DNA from: NBML01 sp029939535
GTDB taxonomy: Bacteria; Desulfobacterota; Desulfobacteria; Desulfobacterales; Desulfobacteraceae
Direction: 5' to 3'
DNA: 20,259 nt
NCBI GenBank assembly: GCA_029939535.1
Contig: JAOZST010000057.1
Coordinates: 1 to 20,259 of the forward strand
The translations under genes and the position numbers were made by a program. This document shows positions 1 through 7,293 of the stretch, one piece after another; the stretch's first letter is position 1, and every line of letters starts with the position of its first letter. Under the pieces are notes generated by a model, which saw only the letters and a program-made list of their open reading frames with translations, was not told the DNA's origin and ran no database searches.

Positions 1-212
1 CTTTGAACATAACCATGCATATCGCAAATTCCTTTTAAGGATTTACATGGATAATATAATAATGTATATAAAATGTACACAATTAAAAGGAAGTGGATCA
101 AACCGCTTATTTGTTAATAGAGAGAATTGCTGCCAGCCTTGACAGGTATTTGTTTTTAATCCAGTATTGGCACGAGTAAAAATTATTTTAGAATAATAGA
201 AGGATTACATAT

Positions 213-1097
213 ATGGAAACCCATTTCGCTTGTCTGCCTTGTTTTATGAAACAGACTATTGATGCCGCCTGTATGGTAATTCCGGAGAAAAAGGAACAGG
301 AAAAAATTTTTCGGCAGGTTTTAAAAGCAATCAGTGAGATGGATTTTCAACAGTCTCCGCCGGAAATGGCACAATATATTCATCGGGAGATCCAGAAAAT
401 ATCTGGGTGCCATGACCCCTATAAAGAATTAAAAACAAAGTATAATCAATATGCGCTTGACCTGTATCCTGCCATGAAGGAAAAAATATTAAATTCTCCC
501 AATCAATTTGAAACAGCCGTCCGACTAGCCATTGCCGGGAATATTATTGATTTCGGGGCCAGCCTTGTTGTTGATCAAGCAATGATTAAACAGACCATCC
601 AGTCATCATTTACAGGTCCTTTGATGGGAAACACAGATAATTTGTTTGATGCAATCTCCTTGGCAAAAAAAATTTTGTTTTTGGGTGATAATACCGGGGA
701 AATTGTTTTTGATCGATTATTGATCGAAATCCTGCCAATGGACAAGGTGATTTATTCGGTCAGGGGGATGCCTATTCTCAACGATGCAACCATGGAAGAT
801 GCCGTCCAGACAGGCATGACACAAAAGGTTAAAGTTATTCATAACGGGTCTGATGCGCCTGGAACAATTTTAAAAGATTGTTCAAAGGATTTTTTAAAAG
901 TTTTTGATGAAGCTGATCTGGTTATTTCCAAGGGACAGGGAAATTTTGAGACACTTTCCCATGTGGATAAAAATATTTATTTTTTGCTCAAAGCCAAGTG
1001 CCATGTAATTGCAGCCCATATAGGCTGCAATACAGGTACATCCATTGCCGGGCGGCCCAGTGATTTTAAAAAAGGCCCAATCAAGGTTCAGGGCTGA
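213..1097 (+). CDS. DUF89 / ARMT1-like damage-control phosphatase family protein
   Basis: A 294-residue soluble protein of the DUF89 family, whose characterised members are metal-dependent phosphatases that clear damaged or unwanted phosphometabolites. Visible family marks are an N-terminal C-x-x-C (C7, C10) typical of the prokaryotic subgroup, the metal-site motif D159-N160-T-G-E, the N190-D191-A192-T-M-E-D segment, D214 in a S-D-A-P-G-T stretch, and K240-G-Q-G-N244. Length is normal for this subgroup and the protein appears complete. The start is backed by an AGAAGGA ribosome-binding site just upstream. It stands alone and converges on the polymerase gene with only 9 bp between stop codons, with no obvious terminator there. 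Base composition is more AT-rich than the rest of the window. Family assignment is firm; the substrate cannot be told from sequence. Confidence 0.85.
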   Translation: METHFACLPCFMKQTIDAACMVIPEKKEQEKIFRQVLKAISEMDFQQSPPEMAQYIHREIQKISGCHDPYKELKTKYNQYALDLYPAMKEKILNSPNQFETAVRLAIAGNIIDFGASLVVDQAMIKQTIQSSFTGPLMGNTDNLFDAISLAKKILFLGDNTGEIVFDRLLIEILPMDKVIYSVRGMPILNDATMEDAVQTGMTQKVKVIHNGSDAPGTILKDCSKDFLKVFDEADLVISKGQGNFETLSHVDKNIYFLLKAKCHVIAAHIGCNTGTSIAGRPSDFKKGPIKVQG

Positions 1098-1106
1098 TTG
1101 TAAAGG

Positions 1107-4103
1107 TCATCGGGAAATCAGTTGACTGGTTTCAACGGTCAGGGTGACAGCACCCCAGTCAGACTCAACTCTGCCAAAAAGAAAATAGGGCCTTCCATAA
1201 TCCAGCATGTGGCAGAACCTGGCATAGGGTTTAGGGAAAAACACAGTTTCAATGATACCGGTCTCATCTTCAAAGGTGAGAAATTTCATGGGATCACCAT
1301 GTTTTGTCTTGACCACCTTTCCTGTGATCAGCCACCCGGCAAATCTCACGCCCTTGCCAATATGCCGGGGCAGGTCCTTGGCCTTGATGGTTTTTTCCTG
1401 TTCAATGGCCCGGGCATACAAGAGGATGGGGTGGCATTGGCAGAGAAACCTCAGCACGGAAAATTCTTGGCGCAGAATATCCATGGGAGGGTCTGGAGGA
1501 AGTTCTGGAATGGAAACTGCTTCCTGGGCCTGGTCAAAGAGGGAAGATGTTTTTTGTCTATTTTTTTCCTGGTGCCAGGATGAAAAGGCCCATAAAAGTG
1601 TGCTTCGGCTTTTGCTGCCCTTGAATATGTCCAGACATCCGCTGTGAACAAGGGATTGGAAATCATCCTCCCGGGGTTTGACCCGATTGAGAAAATCTTC
1701 AAGGCTTGTGAATTTTGATTTTTTCCGCTCCTTTATAATGTTGTCCATGGTGGTTGTGGACAGGTTTTTTATGGATAAAAATCCAACCCTGATCCTGTGG
1801 TCTGAGCCTTTCCATTTAATATTGCTTTTATGGATATCAGGCCCCAAAATCTTTACTCCCATGCGCCGGGCTTCGGATACATAGGCAAAGGTGGAGTAAA
1901 ATCCTCCCTGGTTGCTGATCACGGCTGCCATGAATTCCGCTGGATAATGGGTTTTTAAATAGGCTGCCTGGAAGGAAACCCTGGCATAGGAGGCTGAGTG
2001 GGGCTTGCAGAATGAATATCCTGAAAAGCTTATGATCATGTCCCAGATTCGCTGGATATCTGGTTTGGTTAGTCCTTTGGCTGAGGCGCCTGCTGCAAAC
2101 TGGGTATGATAATCCCTGAGCTTCTGAGCCTTATTTTTTTTGGACATGATTTTTCTGAGCCCGTCTGCCTGGGCATGGGTGAATCCGGCAAGCTTAACAG
2201 CCACCCGGGACACATCTTCCTGAAAGACCATGATGCCGAAGGTCTCATCCAGTACATCTTCCATGAGCGGGTGAAGGGGTTCCCACTCGCCTGTGTGGAG
2301 GCGTTTAATATACTCCTGGATAAATTCATTGGCTGCCGGCCGGATAATGCTGGAGTGAATAACAACATGATTGAAATCTCCAATTTTTGATTTTTTCTGG
2401 AGCAGGCGCATGGCAGGGCTTTCAATGTAAAAGCAGCCCATGGTGTTTCCCTGGGCCACATTCTCCTGGGTTTCAAAATCATCCTCCGGGTCCTGGGCTA
2501 TAAAATTTCTGAATTCACTCCTGGATGAACCTATGCTTTTAATGCAGTCACGAACCACGCCCAGGCTCCTGTTGCCCAGAAGATCTATTTTGACAAGGCC
2601 TGCTGTTTCTGCTGAATCCTTTTCCCACTGGATCAGGGGAATGCCCTTGGGCGCAGTTTCCACAGGCACATAGGTGTCAATGGGGTTTGGGGTGATGACA
2701 ATGCCTCCTGGATGAACCGACAAATATCTGGGAGTGCCGATGATGGCCTGGGCATGGGCCATGATTTCAGGCCAGGGCTGGGGAAAATCCAGAAACCGGA
2801 ACTCCGGCTTTTCCCGGATCCGGTCCAAAAGGTCCTGGGCTGTTTCATTGAGTTTCCAGAACCAGGGCAGACGACTGGATATTTTTTGTATCTCCCCATG
2901 GGCCAGACCAAAGACCTTTGCCACCTCCCGCACCGCCATTCTGGGCTGAAACAGCACATGGCTTGAAACCATGGCGCTGTGATTTTTAAATTTTGAAAGC
3001 ACATGGTTTAAAATGTCATCCCGTTCATCCCAGGCAAAATCAATATCAATATCCGGCGGATCTTCCCGGCCCGGGTTTAAAAATCGTTCAAAATAGAGAT
3101 TGTATTTTATGGGGCATACATTGGTGATGCCCAGGCAATAGGCAACAATGGATGCTGCACCTGATCCCCGGCCGCAGATCCTGGATGCCTTTTGTACAAT
3201 ATCCTGGACCACCAGAAAGTATTGGCAGAAGTTTTTCTGGGAAATAATGGACAGTTCATGATCAATCCTGGAAATCACTTTTCCTGTCAGGCCTGGGCCA
3301 TAGCGGTTCAGGGCTCCTCGAAAGGTTTTTTCCCTTAACATGCTGCAGGCCTGGTCATTGGTTTTCCCTTGGTAGGGCGGCATGACAATGCCAAAATTCG
3401 GACCTGTAAAATTTAGTTTTTCAGCCAGCATCAAGGTATTTTCAACAGCCCTGGGAAGGGTGTGAAACCTTTGCTGGTAAAGTTCAGGGGATGCCAGAAA
3501 TGAATTGCCAGGGGCCATGTCCAATGGACCAAGCCGACTGAGGCAGGTATTTTTATCAATGGCCCTGACCATGGCATGGATTTTTATGTCCTCTGGGTGT
3601 AGAAAGAAGCTGCCAGGAGTTGCTGTCGTGGGGATGTTACGTTCCATGGCTGTCCTGCACAGGGGGTGGGTCTGGGACAAAGGGTGCCTGGGAAGGGCAG
3701 CGGCAAGATCCAGCCCCTGTTCATGCCAGGATGCCAGAAGATCCGGACTTTGGGTCAATATTAATAAGCCTTTGCTGAACCTGGGAAGGGTTTGCTCCAG
3801 GGAAAAATTTTTGTCCCTGTGACGGCGGGTCAGCAATTGACAAAGAGTTTGGTAGCCTTTATTGTTTTTCACCAGGCAGATGGCCCGGTGGGATATACTG
3901 GGATCGGTGACCTCTGCTCCGATAATAGGCGTGATGTTCAGGTCCTGGCATGCTTGAATAAAGGGCCATAGCCCGTAGAGATTGTCCGTGTCTGTTAATG
4001 CCAGTTTTTTATACCCCAGATGTTTTGCCTGGAGGCAGAGCTGTTTTACGGGCGAGGTTCCCCACATTAGGGAGTAATGTGATCTGCAGGTCAGGGGAAT
4101 CAT
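1107..4103 (-). CDS. dnaE2: DnaE2-like C-family DNA polymerase (error-prone polymerase III alpha homologue)
   Basis: A 998-residue C-family polymerase, shorter than replicative DnaE (about 1,160) and in the size range of DnaE2. In order: PHP domain (about 1-230), palm and fingers with the catalytic aspartates in P-D-I-D-I-D-F (D351, D353) and the third at D507 in K-I-D-L-L-G, a helix-hairpin-helix region (about 750-830), a clamp-binding-like S-S-L-F (853-856) and a C-terminal OB fold (about 916-998). The polymerase site looks intact. The PHP domain has lost its usual metal ligands: the first H-x-H reads T5-x-R7 and the T-D-H motif reads T38-D-T. It is the last gene of the lexA-imuB-dnaE operon; its ATG overlaps the imuB stop as ATGA once the assembly gap is resolved. 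Known family role: lesion bypass and induced mutagenesis during SOS. Whether it is DnaE2 proper or another short DnaE is inferred from length and context. Confidence 0.9.
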   Translation of the reverse strand: MIPLTCRSHYSLMWGTSPVKQLCLQAKHLGYKKLALTDTDNLYGLWPFIQACQDLNITPIIGAEVTDPSISHRAICLVKNNKGYQTLCQLLTRRHRDKNFSLEQTLPRFSKGLLILTQSPDLLASWHEQGLDLAAALPRHPLSQTHPLCRTAMERNIPTTATPGSFFLHPEDIKIHAMVRAIDKNTCLSRLGPLDMAPGNSFLASPELYQQRFHTLPRAVENTLMLAEKLNFTGPNFGIVMPPYQGKTNDQACSMLREKTFRGALNRYGPGLTGKVISRIDHELSIISQKNFCQYFLVVQDIVQKASRICGRGSGAASIVAYCLGITNVCPIKYNLYFERFLNPGREDPPDIDIDFAWDERDDILNHVLSKFKNHSAMVSSHVLFQPRMAVREVAKVFGLAHGEIQKISSRLPWFWKLNETAQDLLDRIREKPEFRFLDFPQPWPEIMAHAQAIIGTPRYLSVHPGGIVITPNPIDTYVPVETAPKGIPLIQWEKDSAETAGLVKIDLLGNRSLGVVRDCIKSIGSSRSEFRNFIAQDPEDDFETQENVAQGNTMGCFYIESPAMRLLQKKSKIGDFNHVVIHSSIIRPAANEFIQEYIKRLHTGEWEPLHPLMEDVLDETFGIMVFQEDVSRVAVKLAGFTHAQADGLRKIMSKKNKAQKLRDYHTQFAAGASAKGLTKPDIQRIWDMIISFSGYSFCKPHSASYARVSFQAAYLKTHYPAEFMAAVISNQGGFYSTFAYVSEARRMGVKILGPDIHKSNIKWKGSDHRIRVGFLSIKNLSTTTMDNIIKERKKSKFTSLEDFLNRVKPREDDFQSLVHSGCLDIFKGSKSRSTLLWAFSSWHQEKNRQKTSSLFDQAQEAVSIPELPPDPPMDILRQEFSVLRFLCQCHPILLYARAIEQEKTIKAKDLPRHIGKGVRFAGWLITGKVVKTKHGDPMKFLTFEDETGIIETVFFPKPYARFCHMLDYGRPYFLFGRVESDWGAVTLTVETSQLISR

Positions 4104-5517
4104 AGTGCATCAGGAGAGTTAGGGGCATNNNNNNNNNNNNNNNNNNNNNNNNNNNNNNNNNNNNNNNNNNNNNNNNNNNNNNNNNNNNNNNNNNNNNNNN
4201 NNNNNNNNNNNNNNNNNNNNNNNNNNNNGCATCAGGAGAGTTAGGGGCATTAGGAAAATCAAGGGTAAGGGCTAATTTAACAGCACCTTTACCAAATTTT
4301 GTGCGGATATAGTCCATGGCTCCAAGGATTTTTTCCTGTTTGTCCATTTTACTGGTTTCCTCAAACATCATAGTCTGGATCTGGGGTCTGCCCGGGTTTT
4401 TACAGGTCAGTCCCAGGTGGCGGATGCGGATTCGCCTAGTCCATGCCTTGAACAAAAGGGGGATGATTTTCTTGAACATGATTATTTCATTGGCAGTGGG
4501 CTGGCTGAGTTTTGTCCTGGCTGTCTTCTGGTATCCATCTGAATAGAAAAGCCTGAGGCTGAGAAGCCTGCCATACAGGTTTCGTTCACGCAGAGACTGG
4601 CATATATTTTCAACAAGAAGAAAAATCGCTTTTTTCAATTGTTCCAGATCATTGGTATCATTGGCAAATTCATGGTCGGCCCGGATAGGGTCATGCTTTT
4701 CACAGATCCGGGTGACTGGGGAGGTATCAATGCCTCGGATAAGGCCATGGATCAGAGATGCCCTCTGGCTGAAAGCAACTTGAAGCTGTTCAAGTGTAAG
4801 GGCTCTGATCTGGGATATATGACTTAGATTAAATGTTTTCATTTTCATTATTTCATTTTTGGACAAACCCGGGAGAAGTTCGATTGGCAGTGGCTCAAGA
4901 AAAGCTTTTTCCTCGCCAGGCCCCACAATATATTCTCCAGCAGGTTTGACCATGCGGGTTGCCACTTTGGCCACCAGCTTGTTGGTGGCAATTGCCCAGA
5001 TGGGGTCCAGGCCGAAATCTTTCTTTGCCTCCCTGTTCAGACGGAAGGCAATATCCGGGGGCGGACCGAAAAGCCTGCTGGTTCCGGTGACATCCATGAA
5101 AATATGGCCGTCCCAGGGTCCTGATTCAATGGCCGGGGTATAGGCAAGGGTCCGTTTGAGTATGTGTTTCATGACCTGTTCATATCGGTTGAACCGGGGA
5201 GCCAGGATTTTTATACCTTTATTAAACCGTTGGACCCGGGTAAGGGCCATTCCCTTTCGAATGCCTTCCCTGTAGGCCTGGTCATTCATGTCATAGACCA
5301 CGGCCCTGGGTGCACCAGGGGGAGCAATCACCAGGGGATATCCTGCCAGAGAGGGAGTAAGGCTGGTTTCCACGGCTGCTGCAAAATCGGCTATATTCAG
5401 GTGGATTATGGATCGTTTCCGTTCCCTTTGCAGTTTAATTGGCTGTTTAAACGTTTGTTTAATTGATTGCCCAGACGGCCTTTTGTAAGATGACCTGGTC
5501 ATTGATGAAGCTTTCAT
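4100..5517 (-). CDS. imuB: ImuB-like (DinB-related) Y-family polymerase homologue, catalytically degenerate; interrupted by artefactual N gap
   Basis: Y-family (DinB/ImuB) homologue. The conserved core starts at I-I-H-L-N-I-A-D-F (about residue 37), followed by the M141-D-V-T strand, the little-finger region and a C-terminal F-G-K-G-A-V motif. All three catalytic acids of DinB-type enzymes appear replaced: the first Asp is N41, and the D-E pair preceding M-D-V-T is G137-H138. That is the hallmark of ImuB, a non-catalytic scaffold linking the clamp, DnaE2 and partners; a clamp-like Q-I-Q-T-M-M-F lies near the C terminus. The reading frame enters 100 Ns, but merging the identical 22 bp flanking the gap gives a 431-residue protein ending P-D-A-L then TGA, overlapping the dnaE start. 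The start is uncertain: 5517 is the first ATG after the lexA stop (13 bp away) but has no clear Shine-Dalgarno; 5544 and 5502 are alternatives. Inferred role: SOS mutasome component. Confidence 0.8.
4107..4250. repeat. Identical 22-bp direct repeat flanking the N gap
   Basis: The 22 bases at 4107-4128 and 4229-4250 are identical and lie immediately on either side of the Ns. They encode the last residues of imuB (A-P-N-S-P-D) on the minus strand. The simplest reading is one copy present on two contig ends, not a biological repeat. Confidence 0.85.
4129..4228. other. 100-N assembly gap, probably spurious
   Basis: Exactly 100 unknown bases, the usual scaffolding placeholder. Both edges carry the same 22 bp, so two contigs that really overlap were probably joined with a gap instead of being merged. 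Collapsing the overlap preserves reading frame: imuB then spans 1,296 nt (432 codons) and ends with TGA inside an ATGA overlap with the polymerase start. Confidence 0.85.
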
Positions 5518-5530
5518 TGGGATTGAGATA

Positions 5531-6202
5531 TCATTTCTGTCCATGGCCCATGTCATGAGAAGGCTGGATAATGTCCATTCCCTGGGGGGACCTGATAATC
5601 CCAATCACCTTTCCCTGGATCAGCACATCATCAAATTTATAAATCTGGGGCCTGAAGTCAGGGTTTTCCGGGCGAAGCTCAATGGAATCGGAATGGAGGA
5701 AAAATCGTTTGACAGTTGCTTCTTCGTTGTGGATAAGGGCCACTACTATTTCTTTGTTACGGGCATATTGCCGGGGCTCACAAATGGCTATATCCTGATC
5801 AAGGATACCGGCATTTGTCATGGAATGACCCTGTATCTTAAGGGCAAAAAGGTTTTGGCCCGGGTATAGCTGGTTATCTACCAGTATGCTGCCCTCCCAC
5901 TCCTGCTGGGCATATATTGGAAGTCCTGCTGTGATATTTCCGATAATGGGGATAATTTTCTGGCGCTGGCCTGGGTCAAGCTCTCCGGCATTGTCAAATA
6001 TGTGAATGGTCCTGCTGTATTTTCCCTGCCTGCAGATATATTTTTTTTCTTCAAGGATTGCAATGGTCTGGGCCACGGCTGCATGGCTGATATCAAGCTC
6101 TGAAGCTGCTGTTCTGAGGCTGGGGGCAATTCCATTCTCCTGGATCTCTTTTTTAAGATACGTAAATAGTCTTTCCTGTTTTTCAGTAAGTACAGGTCGC
6201 AT
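5531..6202 (-). CDS. lexA: LexA SOS repressor (S24 autoprotease)
   Basis: A 223-residue LexA: N-terminal winged-helix DNA-binding domain (about 1-70, with helix-turn-helix A-S-E-L-D-I-S-H-A-A-V-A-Q) followed by the S24 self-cleavage domain. The cleavage bond is A92-G93 in I-T-A-G-L-P, the catalytic dyad is S127 (G-H-S-M) and K165 (A-T-V-K-R); spacing matches E. coli LexA. It represses its own operon and is cleaved when RecA is activated by DNA damage. The start is fixed by a strong AGGAGG nine bases upstream of ATG. It heads the operon with imuB and the polymerase, the classic LexA-controlled mutagenesis cassette; the cassette's lexA copy is often a second paralogue (LexA2), which cannot be judged from one window. 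The recognition helix differs from the E. coli type, so its operator is probably lineage-specific. Confidence 0.95.
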   Translation of the reverse strand: MRPVLTEKQERLFTYLKKEIQENGIAPSLRTAASELDISHAAVAQTIAILEEKKYICRQGKYSRTIHIFDNAGELDPGQRQKIIPIIGNITAGLPIYAQQEWEGSILVDNQLYPGQNLFALKIQGHSMTNAGILDQDIAICEPRQYARNKEIVVALIHNEEATVKRFFLHSDSIELRPENPDFRPQIYKFDDVLIQGKVIGIIRSPQGMDIIQPSHDMGHGQK

Positions 6203-6323
6203 TGTTGGCCACCTCCTTCTGTTAATTAGGTTGTAAGTGTGCCAGATTTTAAATTTAATGTCAATGTGAATGTAAAGTTTTTGTAAAGGCTGGGCCTATA
6301 CAAAAAATAGAATTATAATTAAT

Positions 6324-6340
6324 ATGGTTAGACCATTATA
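6324..6340 (-). promoter_or_regulatory. Candidate lexA -10 box with overlapping operator palindrome
   Basis: On the minus strand an exact TATAAT (6340-6335) runs into the inverted repeat ATGGT-cta-ACCAT (6336-6324), which would cover the transcription start. The -35 hexamer at normal spacing is poor, which weakens the promoter call. An operator here would let LexA regulate its own cassette. The palindrome does not match the E. coli or Geobacter SOS boxes as I remember them. Confidence 0.35.
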
Positions 6341-6406
6341 GATTTATATTCCATTGCCTGGCCTGGTTTTTTGTTGTATGGTCATATGAATTAGGATTTT
6401 TTGTTG

Positions 6407-6435
6407 TTGACAAAAAAAAAATGATAGGCTACACA
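6407..6435 (+). promoter_or_regulatory. Candidate promoter of the liv operon
   Basis: An exact TTGACA (6407-6412) is followed by ten A residues and, at 17-bp spacing, a weak -10 (TACACA, 6430-6435). An A-tract spacer is plausible but the -10 is poor, so support is modest. It points towards livG, whose ATG lies about 75 bp downstream. Confidence 0.3.
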
Positions 6436-6453
6436 AAGCTACAAATAGGCTAT

Positions 6454-6471
6454 AGAAGCGCTTCTTAAGCG
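6454..6471. promoter_or_regulatory. Overlapping palindromes upstream of livG, operator candidate
   Basis: AGAAGCGCTTCT (6454-6465) is a perfect 12-bp palindrome, and it overlaps CGCTT-ctt-AAGCG (6459-6471). Two nested symmetries in the leader, 39 bp before the livG ATG, suggest a regulator site for amino-acid-responsive control. The regulator is unknown. Confidence 0.3.
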
Positions 6472-6509
6472 GTTTATCAGGTTAAAATCATAATGGGTTG
6501 ATATTCTGT

Positions 6510-7277
6510 ATGGCACAACTAGAATTAAAAAACATCAGTGTACGGTTTGGTGGGCTCCTGGCATTATCAGATTTGAGTTTTACAATCGGCAACGGGCTTA
6601 TTGTGGGGTTAATAGGGCCCAATGGCGCGGGGAAAACCACTGTTTTTAACGTTCTCACAGGGGTGTACCAGGCTTCTGAAGGGGATGTGACTTTTGACGG
6701 GGAAAGCATCCTGGGCAACAGACCCTATGTGATTTTTAAAAAAGGTATTGCCAGAACATTCCAGAACATTCGTCTTTTTTCCGCCATGACTGCCATTGAA
6801 AACGCAATGGTTGCAAGGCATTGCAGGACCAGTAAAGGGATTGTGGGCTCTATTTTCAGAACTCCTTCCCAGAAACGGGAAGAGGCCTGGATCAAAGAAA
6901 AAGCCCTGGAGGCCCTGGAATTCATGGGTGTTGGAAAATATGCAGACACCGTGGCCTCAAACCTGCCCTATGGACTCCAGCGAAGGCTTGAAATCGCAAG
7001 GGCCATTGCTTCGGAACCCAAAGTTATGCTGCTGGATGAGCCGGCTGCAGGTATGAACCCCTCTGAATCCTCAGAGTTGATGAAGGACATTTCACGCATA
7101 AAAGACCTGGGCATTGACGTGCTCCTGGTGGAGCATGACATGAAAGTGGTCATGGGCGTGTGTGATCATATTGTTTGCGTTGACCATGGTGTCAAGATTG
7201 CCGAAGGGAATTCCCAGGAAATTCAGAATAATCCAAAGGTGATTGAGGCCTATCTTGGCCAGCCAGCTAACCAATAA
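6510..7277 (+). CDS. livG: Branched-chain amino acid ABC transporter ATP-binding protein LivG
   Basis: A 255-residue cytoplasmic ATPase of the LivG family, one of the two nucleotide-binding subunits of the high-affinity branched-chain (or related) amino-acid importer. Walker A is G36-P-N-G-A-G-K-T43, the Q-loop is Q85, the ABC signature is the LivG-type Y-G-L-Q-R (about 154-158), Walker B is V172-M-L-L-D-E177 and the switch histidine is H209. A-A-G-M-N-P after Walker B is characteristic of LivG. The ATG at 6510 is preferred to a TTG four codons earlier because the family begins near M-A-Q-L-E-L; no strong Shine-Dalgarno is seen. It is the first gene of livG-K-H-M-F, with 16 bp to livK. The ATPase genes flank the operon, livG first and livF last, unlike the adjacent livG-livF of E. 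coli. Confidence 0.93.
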   Translation: MAQLELKNISVRFGGLLALSDLSFTIGNGLIVGLIGPNGAGKTTVFNVLTGVYQASEGDVTFDGESILGNRPYVIFKKGIARTFQNIRLFSAMTAIENAMVARHCRTSKGIVGSIFRTPSQKREEAWIKEKALEALEFMGVGKYADTVASNLPYGLQRRLEIARAIASEPKVMLLDEPAAGMNPSESSELMKDISRIKDLGIDVLLVEHDMKVVMGVCDHIVCVDHGVKIAEGNSQEIQNNPKVIEAYLGQPANQ

Positions 7278-7293
7278 TTTTTAGGAGGAAAAG

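Larger units (their letters stand above)
6203..6509. other. Divergent intergenic region between lexA and livG
   Basis: This 307-bp AT-rich region separates two divergent operons, so it should hold the lexA promoter and operator (minus) and the liv promoter (plus). It contains an exact TATAAT on the minus strand joined to an ATGGT/ACCAT palindrome (6324-6340), a second minus-strand TATAAT (6317-6312), an exact TTGACA on the plus strand (6407-6412) followed by a ten-A tract, a TATG-gt-CATA palindrome (6377-6386), and overlapping palindromes at 6454-6471. No gene is evident. Confidence 0.8.

Noticed and set aside
139..167. TTGACA with a CAGTAT hexamer 17 bp downstream, as promoter of the DUF89 gene
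   Set aside because: The -35 is perfect but the -10 matches only 3 of 6 positions in AT-rich DNA; too weak to list as a feature.
4007..4128. 22-bp repeat as a mobile-element target duplication
   Set aside because: Nothing but Ns lies between the copies, and merging them restores both reading frames; contig-end overlap is simpler.
4009..5604. Y-family ORF reading through the Ns into the polymerase gene
   Set aside because: The frame past the Ns is antisensical to the polymerase's own frame and arises from the 100-N placeholder plus duplicated 22 bp; the true stop is the TGA at 4102-4100.
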